From: Tribonema minus
Lineage: Eukaryota > Sar > Xanthophyceae > Tribonematales > Tribonemataceae
NCBI GenBank assembly: GCA_017506865.1
Contig: JAFCMP010000517.1
Coordinates: 496,001 to 560,000, forward strand
Reading direction: 5' to 3'
DNA: 64,000 nucleotides
This document shows positions 45,901 through 56,706 of this stretch, piece after piece. The notes under the pieces were generated by a model. It made no database searches. It was not told the origin of the DNA and was given only the letters and a program-made list of their open reading frames with translations. Position 1 is the first letter of the stretch; the number at the start of each line of letters is the position of its first letter. A program made the translations under genes and the position numbers.

Positions 45901-48046
45901 ATGTTCAAGTCCGCGTCGCAAGCGCTGCGAGCATGCCATAATTGCAGAGCAGCTGGTGCTGCCATCAGTTTCAGCGCAGCTCAGCGTGGCTATGGGACGC
46001 TCATGGTTTCTACTGAGTTGAAGCATGTCGCGCAGGTCACAATCAATCGCCCCGACAGGATGAACGCCATGAACAGGGATTTTTTCGAGGACGTGCGTGC
46101 GTTCTTCACAGCTGCATCGAAGGATCCCTCCATTAGAGTCGTGGTGCTGTCGGCAGAAGGTAAGATACAGAAGAAAGATCCACTCAACCGAATTGTGTGA
46201 TGCAGCGACCTGACCTTCACGTGCGATGTCAGTGGTGCCATGACCTTTGTCACATCTATGCGAAAATGTCATAAGCAAGATGAAAACCGCCCGTAAAATG
46301 CTGCTTTTGCGCAAAAATATGGGCTTTGCTGTTGAAGTCAAATCACATTACGACACCATCTGTTGTGTGCAGGGAAGCACTTCAGCGCGGGACTCGATCT
46401 GGAGGACTTTCGTGACCTCCTCATGCCGAAGAACACTCAGGCCTTTGATGTTGCCAGAGACGCGTGTGGCATGCTCAACTTTGTCAGCGGCCTCCAAGAC
46501 AGCTTCGCTGCAGTCACTGCCTGCTCAAAACCCGTCATTGCTGCGGTGCAAGGGGCGTGCGTTGGCGGAGGTAAGGGGTTAAACTGCTTTGTCGCATGAT
46601 TGCATCAACGTGTATGATGAGGGTCACTGCACTCTGCACTGGTGGAGCACCCATACCACTTTGCTCTGTTCAGTACAACGGTGGGTGCCAAGCGGTTGCC
46701 TATACAGTACCTGTGCTGTAGCACCAACCATACGTGCAGCCATGCGAGTCAACTGCGATTGTGAGTTGCAAGTTTTATTGACTGCTCTTTGCTGAGTACT
46801 GCTGACATTGCGAGCGTGTAGGCTTTGACAGCCTATGTACAGCACATGCATGCACGCCTGCTGCTGCACCCAAGCGGCCCAAATGAAGCCTTAAGCCTCA
46901 CGATCAATGCAGAGCGTTCAAAGTCATGCACTATGCACATCATCACCCACTTCGCGTAAGTAGTGTGTTGTTAACCCATGTTGTCACCTTGTTCCCACAC
47001 GGGACGTGCGCAAGTTTTGAGCCTCGTGCACGTCCCCTCAAACTCGTATTTGCACCGGCACAATGTACAACCACCTGTTCATGACAACTGGGCACTCACA
47101 TGCTGCTCTTGTGAACGCTGACCATCAATTAGGAGTTGACCTGGTTCTAGCGGCTGACATGAGGCTGTGCACACGGGATGCACACTTCTGCGTCAAGGAG
47201 GTGGACATTGGCATCTGCGCAGACATGGGAACACTGCAGCTGCTGCCCAAGGCTGTTGGCAGCGACAGTCTTGCAAGGTAAGCATGTGCATTGATCAGCC
47301 CTACCCCTAACCCTAATGTAACCCTAACTCTCTGTAATGGTAATCTTGCGGCAGCTGCTTCTCAACACAACTGGTGGTGCTAGCCTGCAAGGCATACTCG
47401 CAGAAACACCCATGTTCTTCATTCAGCAGGTCTTTGACAAATCATGCACGGCGTTGCAGTGCTGCAACATTGCTCACAGCGCCTGCTATACAGTAATAGA
47501 TCATGCTGCAGGTAGGTTCCCCGTTGGACTGTACCAGACTGTCAAGGTCATCCACACCACCGGGCAGGCTGTCACAATGCCCACAAGAGCATCAGCTGCA
47601 AATGCACGAGAGACACAGCACAGGCCGCCAGCGCCATACGCCCATCTTCAACTGAGGCTTTCCAAAGCTGCATGTCGTGGCAAGTGCAACACCTCAAACT
47701 CACACACGCTTGGTAATCCGCACCAACTGCCCCCAGGGAGCTTGTATACACGGCTCGCAAGCTGCCCGCGAGCGAAGCGCTGTCCTGCGGTCTAGTGAGC
47801 AAGGTACTTGATGACGCAGCCCAGATGCGCGAAGCCGCGCTGGAGCTGGCGACGACCATCGCCGGCAAGTCACCAGTTGCAGTTCAGGGGACCAAGCTGC
47901 ACCTCAACTACGCGCGCGACCACAGCGTTGCGGACTCGCTGAAGCACCAGGCGCTGTGGAACGCCATCATGCTGCGCTCAAAGGACGTCCCCATCAGCGT
48001 GCAGGCGCGCATGCGCAACGAGGCGCCGTCTTTCCCCGACCTCTGA
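45901..48046 (+). CDS. ECH1: Delta3,5-Delta2,4-dienoyl-CoA isomerase, mitochondrial
   Basis: Crotonase-fold enzyme that moves double bonds in the beta-oxidation of unsaturated fatty acids. Four exons (45901-46159, 46373-46570, 47133-47277, 47737-48046) give 303 residues. The three acidic residues of rat ECH1 (D176, E196, D204) fall at D155, E175 and D183 with identical spacing, inside GVDLV, KEVDIG and CADMG; this separates it from ordinary enoyl-CoA hydratases. The CoA/oxyanion motif GKHFSAGLDLEDF and the second oxyanion GGG are present, and ARDHSVADSL matches the family C-terminus. The N-terminus (MFKSASQALRACHNCRAAG) is basic and amphipathic like a mitochondrial presequence; the end PSFPDL is not a peroxisomal PTS1. 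Confidence 0.93.
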
Positions 48047-48902
48047 ATATGAAATGCTTGCATTCCGCTATTGTCCTGGTTTCTTTTCATAGATGCTGCG
48101 TATTACCGGTCGCGTCAGGCTGCTGCAGCTGCTGCGAAAGCAGTTTATTTGCTTGCTACTGTCCGCCCCGGCAGCATGGCTCCCGCCTTGCGGTTGCATT
48201 GCTGTTACAGATATGCAAGTAGCTGCAGCTAAACAATGGGTCCGCTCATGTGCTCTTCAGTCTGTAGCAGGCTGACTTGCTCATAGAGGCACTTTATCAC
48301 ATGTGCGAGAATTGACTCGATCAATTTGGGTCAGGCAGTGAAAGGCTAGCTTTTCAACATGGCTGGTGTTTGACCGTGGTCCACTGTACTGGTGCTGCAC
48401 TTCATATGCACCTGACTCATCTGATTCTTCAGCTGCTTGTGTCGTTAGCTCTTGATCGCTGTTTCTACAGGGAAGCACACGCTAAGATCACGTGTGATCC
48501 AGATCAGCCGCTTTACGAAGTGCGGCAAAGCTGTTGTTCACATACACCCATGGTCCTGAAGTATTGTTGTGCACTGGACATTCCTGAACTCGTTGGCGCA
48601 GAGGAATCAGGACTGCATTGCTCTGTCACATGTTCTGTCATTTCTTGAGCAAAATGCGGGGCTGGCAGACATATACATGCATGCAATGCATCAACAGGAG
48701 GCATAAGATTTTTTGTGAAAACCAGTTTCTGCATGCATTGCCTTGGAGAACGAACACTATACAGAAGGGGAACATGGCTGTAGCAGTAGACGCCCACAGC
48801 CACCTGTCGCTCGCAAGCAATGTTGATGCTTTGGGGTATGTCGTGTACCATGCCTCGTCAACTTGCAGTTCAGTACTTCAAATAGATACAAGCTGGTGAC
48901 GC
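48047..48902. other. Spacer between convergent genes
   Basis: 3' regions of ECH1 and of the small basic protein gene. No repeat or exon stands out. Confidence 0.45.
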
Positions 48903-50149
48903 TCATCGCCGCCTCGCCATGAGGCTTGTGGTGGTTGCATATGCCTCCGAGGCTCGCTTCTCACGTGCCACAGCAGCCTCTCGTTGCCTGGCCCGCTGGC
49001 CCTTGTCTAACCCCGCAAAGTCGCCACCCGCAAAAGATGTGGCTGATGTCGTTTTGAACCGCTCCTGTGAGGGCAGAGCACGACCAAATTGTCAGCACTT
49101 AGTCAGCAATTGGCATTGCAAGTCTACCCAGCCTGCGCCAGAGGCCACAAAGTGTGGCTCCGCGGTATCAGTGTTAACATTGCAGCTTTTGCAAGGCTTG
49201 CTGCTTCTGGCCCCTCCTTTTCAGGTTCACAATCTATAGCCACAAGCAAGTCACTAACGACACACAAAGTCGCTGCTCAGCATCAAATCTGTGACATGTT
49301 CTTTTGCATGATGGCTTGCTGTAGGGTTTACGATTAGTTTTTCAGGATTATTGTTCAACCCGTATGTGTGGGTGACGCGCCAGTTTGACCTGTGATGAAG
49401 CCCGGGAGGCCCACGCGTGTGCACCCTTGAACCCAATGCTGCCAGTAATGGCCGGTAGTGGATCTGCTAAAGCTGAAGCCCTGACAGCGCTGCAGCACCA
49501 GCCACTGCAGTGTTGCCGCAACGTACGCAAATGCTTCTGCTCTGAAAGTGCACTGGTTCATCTCCGTGCACCCTTGCTACCACATAGGATGACAACAAGA
49601 GCATACATGGCGGAGGAATTCGGCAACTCCAGTATGGCTGCTCACTGCATGCACATACCTGATCGAGCTTGTCGCCGTCATCTGGGTTAACCACGTGCGC
49701 GAAGAGCAGCTTGCTGGGCACGCCCCTCATCCGTTCCTTAATTTGCTGTGATGGAGCAGGGGCAGGTAGCAGCTAAGAAAGTCAGGAAGCGGATCTGAAA
49801 CGGATGTTGATGCACATGGCCACCTGTTGTGCACCACGCCGGTGTTTTACTTTAGGAGCTGCATAAACGAATATTATAAGGGCCTGACACTATGTTTCGC
49901 GCGCACGCTCTCAAAGTCGACATGGCTTACCACGCGCGTTCCGCGGGCAGTGTAGCCTGTACTAGATTGTTGCGGCTGCTGAAGTGTCTTGAACAAGTCC
50001 TGTGTCGTGGACGCCCACTTGCTGCAATCTGCAGACTGCAGCTTGCCGGCAAGCTCCCGGCCGATGCGATCCTCATTCCAGTTGCCGCAGAGCACTGCCG
50101 TGCTGTAAGTCCTCAGCGATCCAGTCATGCCATGTCCTACCATCACCAT
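48903..50149 (-). CDS. Small basic protein, possibly ciliary
   Basis: Three exons (49931-50149, 49659-49745, 48903-49064), all phase 0, give 155 residues. I do not recognise it firmly. The segment TYSTAVLCGNWNEDRIG near residue 14 recalls the GNWN-type motif of small axonemal proteins such as CFAP68, and the end (ASEAYATTTSLMARRR) is Tyr/Thr/Ser then Arg-rich, but this is suggestive only. There is no signal peptide, membrane segment or enzyme motif. The ATG at 50149 starts MVMVGHGM; an unseen 5' exon is possible since an AG acceptor precedes the conserved part. It lies head to head with the Nudix gene, 131 bp apart, so the two probably share a bidirectional promoter. Confidence 0.6.
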
Positions 50150-50280
50150 GATGCCACAAGTTTCGTAACTCAGCTGCCGTCAAGTGCCGAGAGCATAGAT
50201 TACACAGCGTTTACAGTTTCATTTTTTATTCTTTGCTGAAGTTGCACTTTGAAGTTGTGTCCTCCGGAGTTGAACAGAAA
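50150..50280. promoter_or_regulatory. Probable bidirectional promoter
   Basis: 131 bp between the start codons of the small basic protein (-) and the Nudix protein (+). It must hold both 5' UTRs and core promoters if the start codons are right. A T-rich run lies at 50219-50230; no TATA box is clear. Confidence 0.4.
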
Positions 50281-52022
50281 ATGCCAGAAGCAAGCGATGA
50301 AGGGGGGCACGGAGCTGATGACTGGGCTGAGATTTTCGACGTAGTAGATGAGCACGATAGGGTTGTCCGTCAGGAGAGAAGAGATGTCGTCCACAAGCTC
50401 GGGCTCTGGCATCGAAGTGTGCACATCTTTGTCACTGACGGTGGGTTACCAAATACCAGTGCCTTGAAAAGTGCTGCTTGCTGTCGCGTCTGCACGCGCC
50501 ATGTACGTTGCTGCTCCATCTTGCAGGTGACTGAACGCACGATGTTTGATCTGTGGCATTCTCAGTCGTGTTAACTGAGATGTGGTGTACAAAGTCAATT
50601 AGTGAAGGAGAATGCATCAAGCACATATGGCAACCATGCTGCTTGTGCGCTCACAGCACGATGTAGTAATCGACACCAACAAGCCAGCAAAAGGCGAACT
50701 GGGTCTCTCACGAGTGCCAGCTTCCACTTGCCACTGTGCCTGACTCCTCTCGATCCAGATCACGGACGCGTGCTGCTTCAGAGGCGTAGTGACAAGAAGG
50801 CTCTAGAAGCAGGCTGCTGGGACTTGAGCTGCGCAGAGCATCTGAGCACAGGCGAAAGCTACTTGCAGGGAGCTGTGAGGGGGCTCAAGGAAGAACTAGG
50901 CATAGAGACCACTGCTGACAAGCTGCATAGGCTGAGGGCCGCATATACACACGAAGAGATCTACCCAGAAAAGGTGAGTGAGTCAGCTGGTGCATTGTGC
51001 AGCCGCAAATGTACTACTGTTGTGGAAACCGCCATGCGCGTCGAGGCAATTAGTCAACACCCTTAAACATGGTATTTAACACCAATTTGTTGCAAGTCAA
51101 AAAATCAGGAGCATTGAAGCATGGCATGTTGTGGCTGGCCAATGCTGTCATCATTGCGCCTGCATCTGGCGTCAACCCTGTTTGATCTGTGACCTGTCAC
51201 AATCCAGTGCCTGGAACACATGTTGAAGTATTCATGGCCACACGGTCATGTCAACAGCAGTTACACCTCTGTCGTTCCTACACATTTATGTGGCAGCATG
51301 CACCTTTGGTGGAGCATAGCATTGCTCACCACCACCTCATGTGCATGCCGTACTACTCTGGCAAGCAAGTCTTACCCACACCACATTTCAACCCTGCCTC
51401 TTCTGCATGCTTTGATGTTTAGCCAGCACGCTTCACTACAGCACCCTGGATGCACATTCAATGCATGTGTAACAGGCATGTGATGTGCATATGCACTAGG
51501 TCTGCACAAATTTGGAGACAGGCTGCTCATGCCATGAACGTATTATGCTAGCGTGCAAATATCATTGTGTGCGATACCCAAACGCACACATGGGAGCATC
51601 AGGGATGGCGGTTGCCAGCATGTGAACCAGCTGCAGAAAACAAATGCTTTTTGCCATGAGCTTGTTTTGTACGATGCACTTTCTCCGTTGCAGATTGCAC
51701 AGATGTTTGCAAGCTGCGATGAGCTGGAAGCAGTGCATTGAGGTCCATGCTGACACTCTTTTGTTGAGGTTAAGAGGCGCAACATGGTGAAAAACACGCA
51801 CTCATTTTCGTCTGCATTGAGCAGGGATTACAGGACAAGGAATTCACAGAGACATACGTGCTGCGAGCTTTCAGCGGCATTGTGTGCCATGATCCCAATG
51901 AGGTGGCAGAGACTGCATACTGGAGCAAGGAGCGACTTGTCAAGGAAGTGGCAGCTGAACCACACAAGTTCACATCATGGTTTAGGGCGGAATTGGCAGC
52001 TGTTAATGTGGATGAATTATAG
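50281..52022 (+). CDS. Nudix-fold protein, isopentenyl-isomerase-like, with degenerate Nudix box
   Basis: Three exons (50281-50440, 50759-50973, 51825-52022) give 190 residues. The opening (EIFDVVDEHDRVV, then LGLWHRSVHIFV) and LLQRRSDKK, CWDLS are typical of the Nudix branch related to IPP isomerase. The Nudix box (GX5EX7REUXEEXGU) maps to residues 80-102, but the first Gly is E80 and the first Glu of REUXEE is G95; E86, E98 and E99 remain. The Glu at that position is the general base in MutT, so hydrolysis may be weak or lost. The start is the first Met before the domain. A microexon cannot be excluded in the 0.85 kb intron before the last exon, but the junction reads through well. Confidence 0.82.
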
Positions 52023-53685
52023 CAACATCAAGATTTTCTTCAACATGTACCTAGTACACTTTAGACGGAAGCTGGTGCTTGCGGCTGCACGCTCTGGTTG
52101 CATTCTGGCACTCTTGGCATCGCTGTCACTGGGCAGCAAATGTATGTTTGGTGAATCATGGCACCCACATTGCCACCATGCACTACCGTGCACTGGACTT
52201 ATGTGCTGTGCTCGTTCCCATGGAACTTCACATTGCTGCTTCACATGTGTCATCAACCGCACATACCTGCCTGTTGGATCATGTCCATAGAGCATGTCCA
52301 CGCTTTTGGTAACTTGAGTTGAACCTTTAAGCCCAAAGGTCTCCAGCTGTGCCTGCTGGCTTGCCATAGTTGCCTATTGATTTTCAGTGGAAGTGTCCAG
52401 CTAGCTGCCTTGACATACCTTGTTCAACAACTCCATGCTGATGCAGCATGGCTTATCGTCTGTGTTTTCACCTTGAATAAAATGTTGCAGCAGGCAAAGC
52501 GTCGCCACCACCACATCACCGCCGCACACATGTCGGGACTCGGAACTGTGAGTGTTTTCATGTCACAGTGATGCGTGTCACCTGTCAAATGTACTCACTC
52601 ATCTCGTAACTCCTCATTTTGCAGAATTCGACAGGTAACATCGTCCTGGCCGGTTTGAATGGCACTGTCAACTTCCTCAATTCGATGTCGACAACTCCGC
52701 AAATAAAGTGCGGCATCATGAGCATGGCATATACCCAGCATGATCATGAGCGATCCACACATTTGATGCAGCATATTTTGCACATTGTCATTGCAAGCGA
52801 CTCTCATTGAACGTGGTTCATGCTGCAACGAGCTTGAAGCTCCATGTGCGATGTTGACTTGCTGTGTACACTTTGAAGCTGACATGCGAGCTCACCAACT
52901 CCGTACTCATGCTCACCTGCGTCTCTCCCCCTCCCGCCTTACACACACAACATGACATCCACACGTGAATCTACCGTCGTCACTGTGTGTGGCTCAGTAT
53001 CTGCTCTACTTTGAACTACTGCAGTCTGTGCATACATGAGTACTGACAGTGCTCTGTTGGCATCTGATTTGATTTTTTTTAAAAGTCACACAATGGATGC
53101 ATACGTCTTTTAAGAAACTGCCGCCCAACACTCGATTAGCATGCAAGGCTAGAAGCAATTGTACACCTGCCAAGCCGGCTCATGTAGCAAAATCAGATGT
53201 TGTTGAACACAGTGCAGCACATACCATTTGAACAAAAGAAGAATCAACATAGTCCAGCGGGTCAAAACCAAACTGGCTGCTTTGCACCATGCCATGCTGT
53301 GCTGCACAGGGGAGCGCGACAACCAAACGCAGCAGGCTGACGCAGTGGCAAGAAATTTCAAAGCTGAAAGCACAGAGAGCAGAACACAGATAGTTCTTGT
53401 GCAACTGATTATTCATTGTCAGGGAGCTGTACTTACAACAAATGGGACAACGATCATGCCGAATGCTACCCGTGCCTCTCCTCAAGAGAGTAGGCTCCTT
53501 CGTACAGAAACCGCATGAGCTGACAAAGAGCTGCAAAGACGTGCAGGACACTAATCAACCTTATCGGACCTCCTGAAATACAACACACCGCGGCACTGTA
53601 GATGCCCCTGCCCCTCAAATGCAATCCACTGAGTGCAGCAAAGTTTGCCGCTGTGGCATGTCATCTGTGACTGCCATTACGCAAC
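52023..53685. other. Spacer between convergent genes
   Basis: Lies between the Nudix stop and the thioesterase stop. No exon is supported; frames here are short, without family resemblance. Much of it must be untranslated or intergenic. Confidence 0.45.
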
Positions 53686-54663
53686 TCACGGCGCAGCGGC
53701 CATAGCACCGGGAAGCCTGGCATCCTTCGGTATCACGAAAAGACTAGTGCAAGTGGCATATGTGATGTTGCCGTCGAGGCTCATGATGGCCCCCACCATG
53801 AACAGCTTGCGGCCCTCCTGCCTGTCCATCTTTACCTCCACCATCGTCTGCGTTGTGGTAGGCAGGGGGGCCTTAAAATCTACATGCAGGTAGGCGGTGA
53901 GCACTGCCATCCGCCCTTCCAAAAACTGTAACCAGCCCAACAAATTATCGAATGTGAGAGACGTGATACCCCCGTGCACCAGGTTGGGGTGCCCGCGCGT
54001 TTGCTCTCCAAATCGGACCACAGCTTTGAGGCTGTTGCTGTCCCTGTCGTAGGTGACGTAGGGGCACTGCACGCCTTGATAGTGGTTGAGGGTGTCGTGG
54101 AAGACGTGATCACGCTTGTAGGCAGGGTTGGTGGCCAGCAATCGATCGACATCAAGGAGCTTGCTGTCCTTGCTGAGCGCCTGCGAGGCCACACTCTTGA
54201 GTTCGACGAGCTCCTTGTTCCATTGACGCCGGTTGCTGTGGGTCCACAGCGCTGCTATGGCTGTGGCAGCTACCAGGCACAGCAGTGCCACTGGAGCTGT
54301 AATCGGAGAGAGCGCAGCTGCGAAGGACAGCAGGGCAGATATAGCAGGGCAGACAGCAAGGCGACGACGAATTTAGAAAATTCTAAACTGTGGATCCGTG
54401 CAACACTGCGCGACCTGCTGTGTCTTAGCGGCCTGCCTGTGCTGCACAAGCCTGACTACGACATTGCATAGTCTAAGGTTTCAGGGTGTGAGGAAGTTTA
54501 GTGATTTCTAGCACACAGGGAGCCGCCTGCTACAAAGATACAGAGGCAGCGCTCCGAGCAGCGCAGTCTAGCAGCGACCCTGGGAGAGCAGCAAGTGCGG
54601 GCTCTCATAGAATGGTGTGACAATTGCGTTGATTCAGTACTCACCAAATGCGGCCGCCGGCAT
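53686..54663 (-). CDS. Membrane-anchored hotdog-fold thioesterase
   Basis: Acyl-CoA thioesterase of the PaaI/THEM4-like hotdog superfamily. Exon 1 is only 19 nt (54645-54663, MPAAAF plus one base); exon 2 is 53686-54296. Together they give 209 residues. Residues 7-24 are a hydrophobic signal-anchor (VALLCLVAATAIAALW), then WTHSNRRQW. The hotdog core covers about 95-197, with the HPNLVHGG motif at 109-116 and D123 on the following helix, as expected for the catalytic acid, and a FKAPLPTTT strand. The start was chosen because the tiny exon supplies the only ATG that keeps frame and completes the anchor. The true organelle is unclear. It converges with the Nudix gene. Confidence 0.83.
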
Positions 54664-55199
54664 GGTAATTGTTGCTGTAGTCGCTTGACTGTGGATGTGC
54701 GGTACGCCGTGACGTATGAGCTGCTGCTGCCGGGTGCGGAGGACGGCTGCAGGTTGTGGCAGCAGCATGTTGCCCTGTAGGCATCGGCCATGCACGCAAG
54801 CTCCGCCCCGCCGCCCGCAGGCGGCACAATCTGAGCGCAACCTCTTCAGAACGAGAAAAGTCCGCTGCGCTGAGCGCTGACACCTCTGCGCGACACCTAC
54901 CTGAGCGCTGGCACCAAGAACCTCAGATGTTCAGATGGCGGTGATCGGTGGCTGCACTGCGCGAGCATGAACTGTGCGTAACACTTTTTGGTGTTGGCGT
55001 CGTGCAGGATTGCACTGCTGAGGCTACCCATATTGGAGTGTACATTCAAGTTGATTGTCAAAATCACCCATACCCGGCAGAGACGGGTATTAGTTGACTG
55101 AGGAGAGAGAAAAGGAAGGGAGAAAGGAGGAGAAAAGAGAGGGGGAGCAGGAGGATTAAGGACCGGGACAAACAAGCAGTAGGCGCCAAGGGCATACAT

Positions 55200-56706
55200 C
55201 CCCCTGCACAAAGTTTTGGTGTCGTGTTGCACATGCAAACAAAGGAGTGCCCTGCATGACTGGGTGCAATGTTGTAAGTCTCATTCGTAACAAAAAAACA
55301 CCAGAGACCATGCCGATCAGTGCCGTGCCTATGCCCACATGTGCTGGTCATGCTCGCTCCGCATCAGCAAAACACTTTTGCTGCGCGTGGTACACTCTTT
55401 CTCAACACCATAAATACTACTAGTCACCTTGAGAGCTGGTGCGGTCTGACCAGGTTTGCCACGAGCACCGCCCGCCTCTGCATCAGCTCTCGTGATGTCC
55501 TCAAAGCAGCAGCAGCGCTCCCTCCTGTGAGCTTTTAGCAAACCTTCAGGACCTGCGCCAGCAGCAAACACGTTCTGCGATCACTGTTTACGTGAAGTCG
55601 TTCTGTGAGCTGAAAGTCCACGGTGGATCCGGACCCGTCATCAAGCAAAAAGGGCGCAACTTTACGCTTGCAGTGGGCGAAAAGCGCGGTTGAGCACATT
55701 TTGACAGAAGTGCGTTTAAACAAGACAAACCCGATGCAGGCACCATGGGGAACTAGTGTCTCCTGCGCTAGAGCCCGAAAGTAACACTGGCCTCTATCAG
55801 CCTCCGTACAATTCACAGACCAAAATATGGCGTAGCAAGCCCGTGAAGGAAGTACTGCAAATTATATGTACTCCAGCTGCAGCATCTATCTCAACAAAAC
55901 TTTTGGAGTGCCTTTGCTATCAAATGTGTCATCACAACCGTTGTGTGCCAAACCTGCTGTGTTTCGACCAAGTCTGCTCCTATGTAAGAGCACAAAACTT
56001 TCGCTGTTGTCGGACATCATTGTTGCACGATGCCTGCTGTGCCCCCTGAACTGCTCTTCAAAGCTGCCAAGGTGCTGCAGCCGCCTGAGAAAATTTCACC
56101 AAGTACATGTAGTTGTGACTGCGACTGCCTCTAACCTTCATCTGGATATTCTGCGCATGAAGCCGGCACCTGCAGCTCTGAGGGCCGTCCTGCTTAGCGG
56201 TCCGTCTTCTCACCCTCGGCCTCACGTAGTCACCTTGAGCCAATTAGGTTTGGTGATCTGCTGTTGCCTCCTGCCAGCACGCGCGCTGAACCGCTCTTGT
56301 GGCTATCGTCGACAACTGAGCTCTCGCTTCTCATAAAACTGCTCCTGCCCACGCGAAGCGCGGGAAACTTCAACCTGGGAATAAACGGGGGCCTTGAATC
56401 GAAACCCATCACATGGGACTCTTTCGTGGCAAAGCCCGAAGATTGACACAGGCTGCACCAGCTACCATGCGTTTCACCGGCCAGCATGTGGCGTTTGCAC
56501 AAGCTTGTCAAGAAAGTGCGCTGCGCGAGGCGAAAACTTCAGGCGGGAGCTGCTCTGTCTCAGAGATGTTTGCTGATGTGACACGAAGAGAGGACAACAC
56601 AGGTGGGCTTTGCGTTGCCGAGTGCATATGATCGGCCTATGGTGGTGACCGCTAGGAACGTGCCGGCCAGCGAGGTGACGACACATAATGCTTCAACTTC
56701 AATCAT
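55200..56706 (-). CDS. Possible GIDE-type (MUL1/SP1-like) membrane protein, incomplete model
   Basis: Tentative. An exon at 56601-56706 starts MIEVEA and gives a transmembrane segment (LCVVTSLAGTFLAVTTIG). An exon at 55553-55762 (70 codons, good AG and GT edges) contains KVAPFLLDDGSGSTVDF, which resembles the GIDE domain of MUL1/SP1 E3 ligases. A second hydrophobic segment (IGTALIGMVSGVFLL) lies at about 55290-55335, where the family has its second membrane helix. Possible short exons lie at about 56115-56270 and 55440-55520. No RING finger was found and the exons are not joined with confidence; the 3' end may reach further left. Confidence 0.35.
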
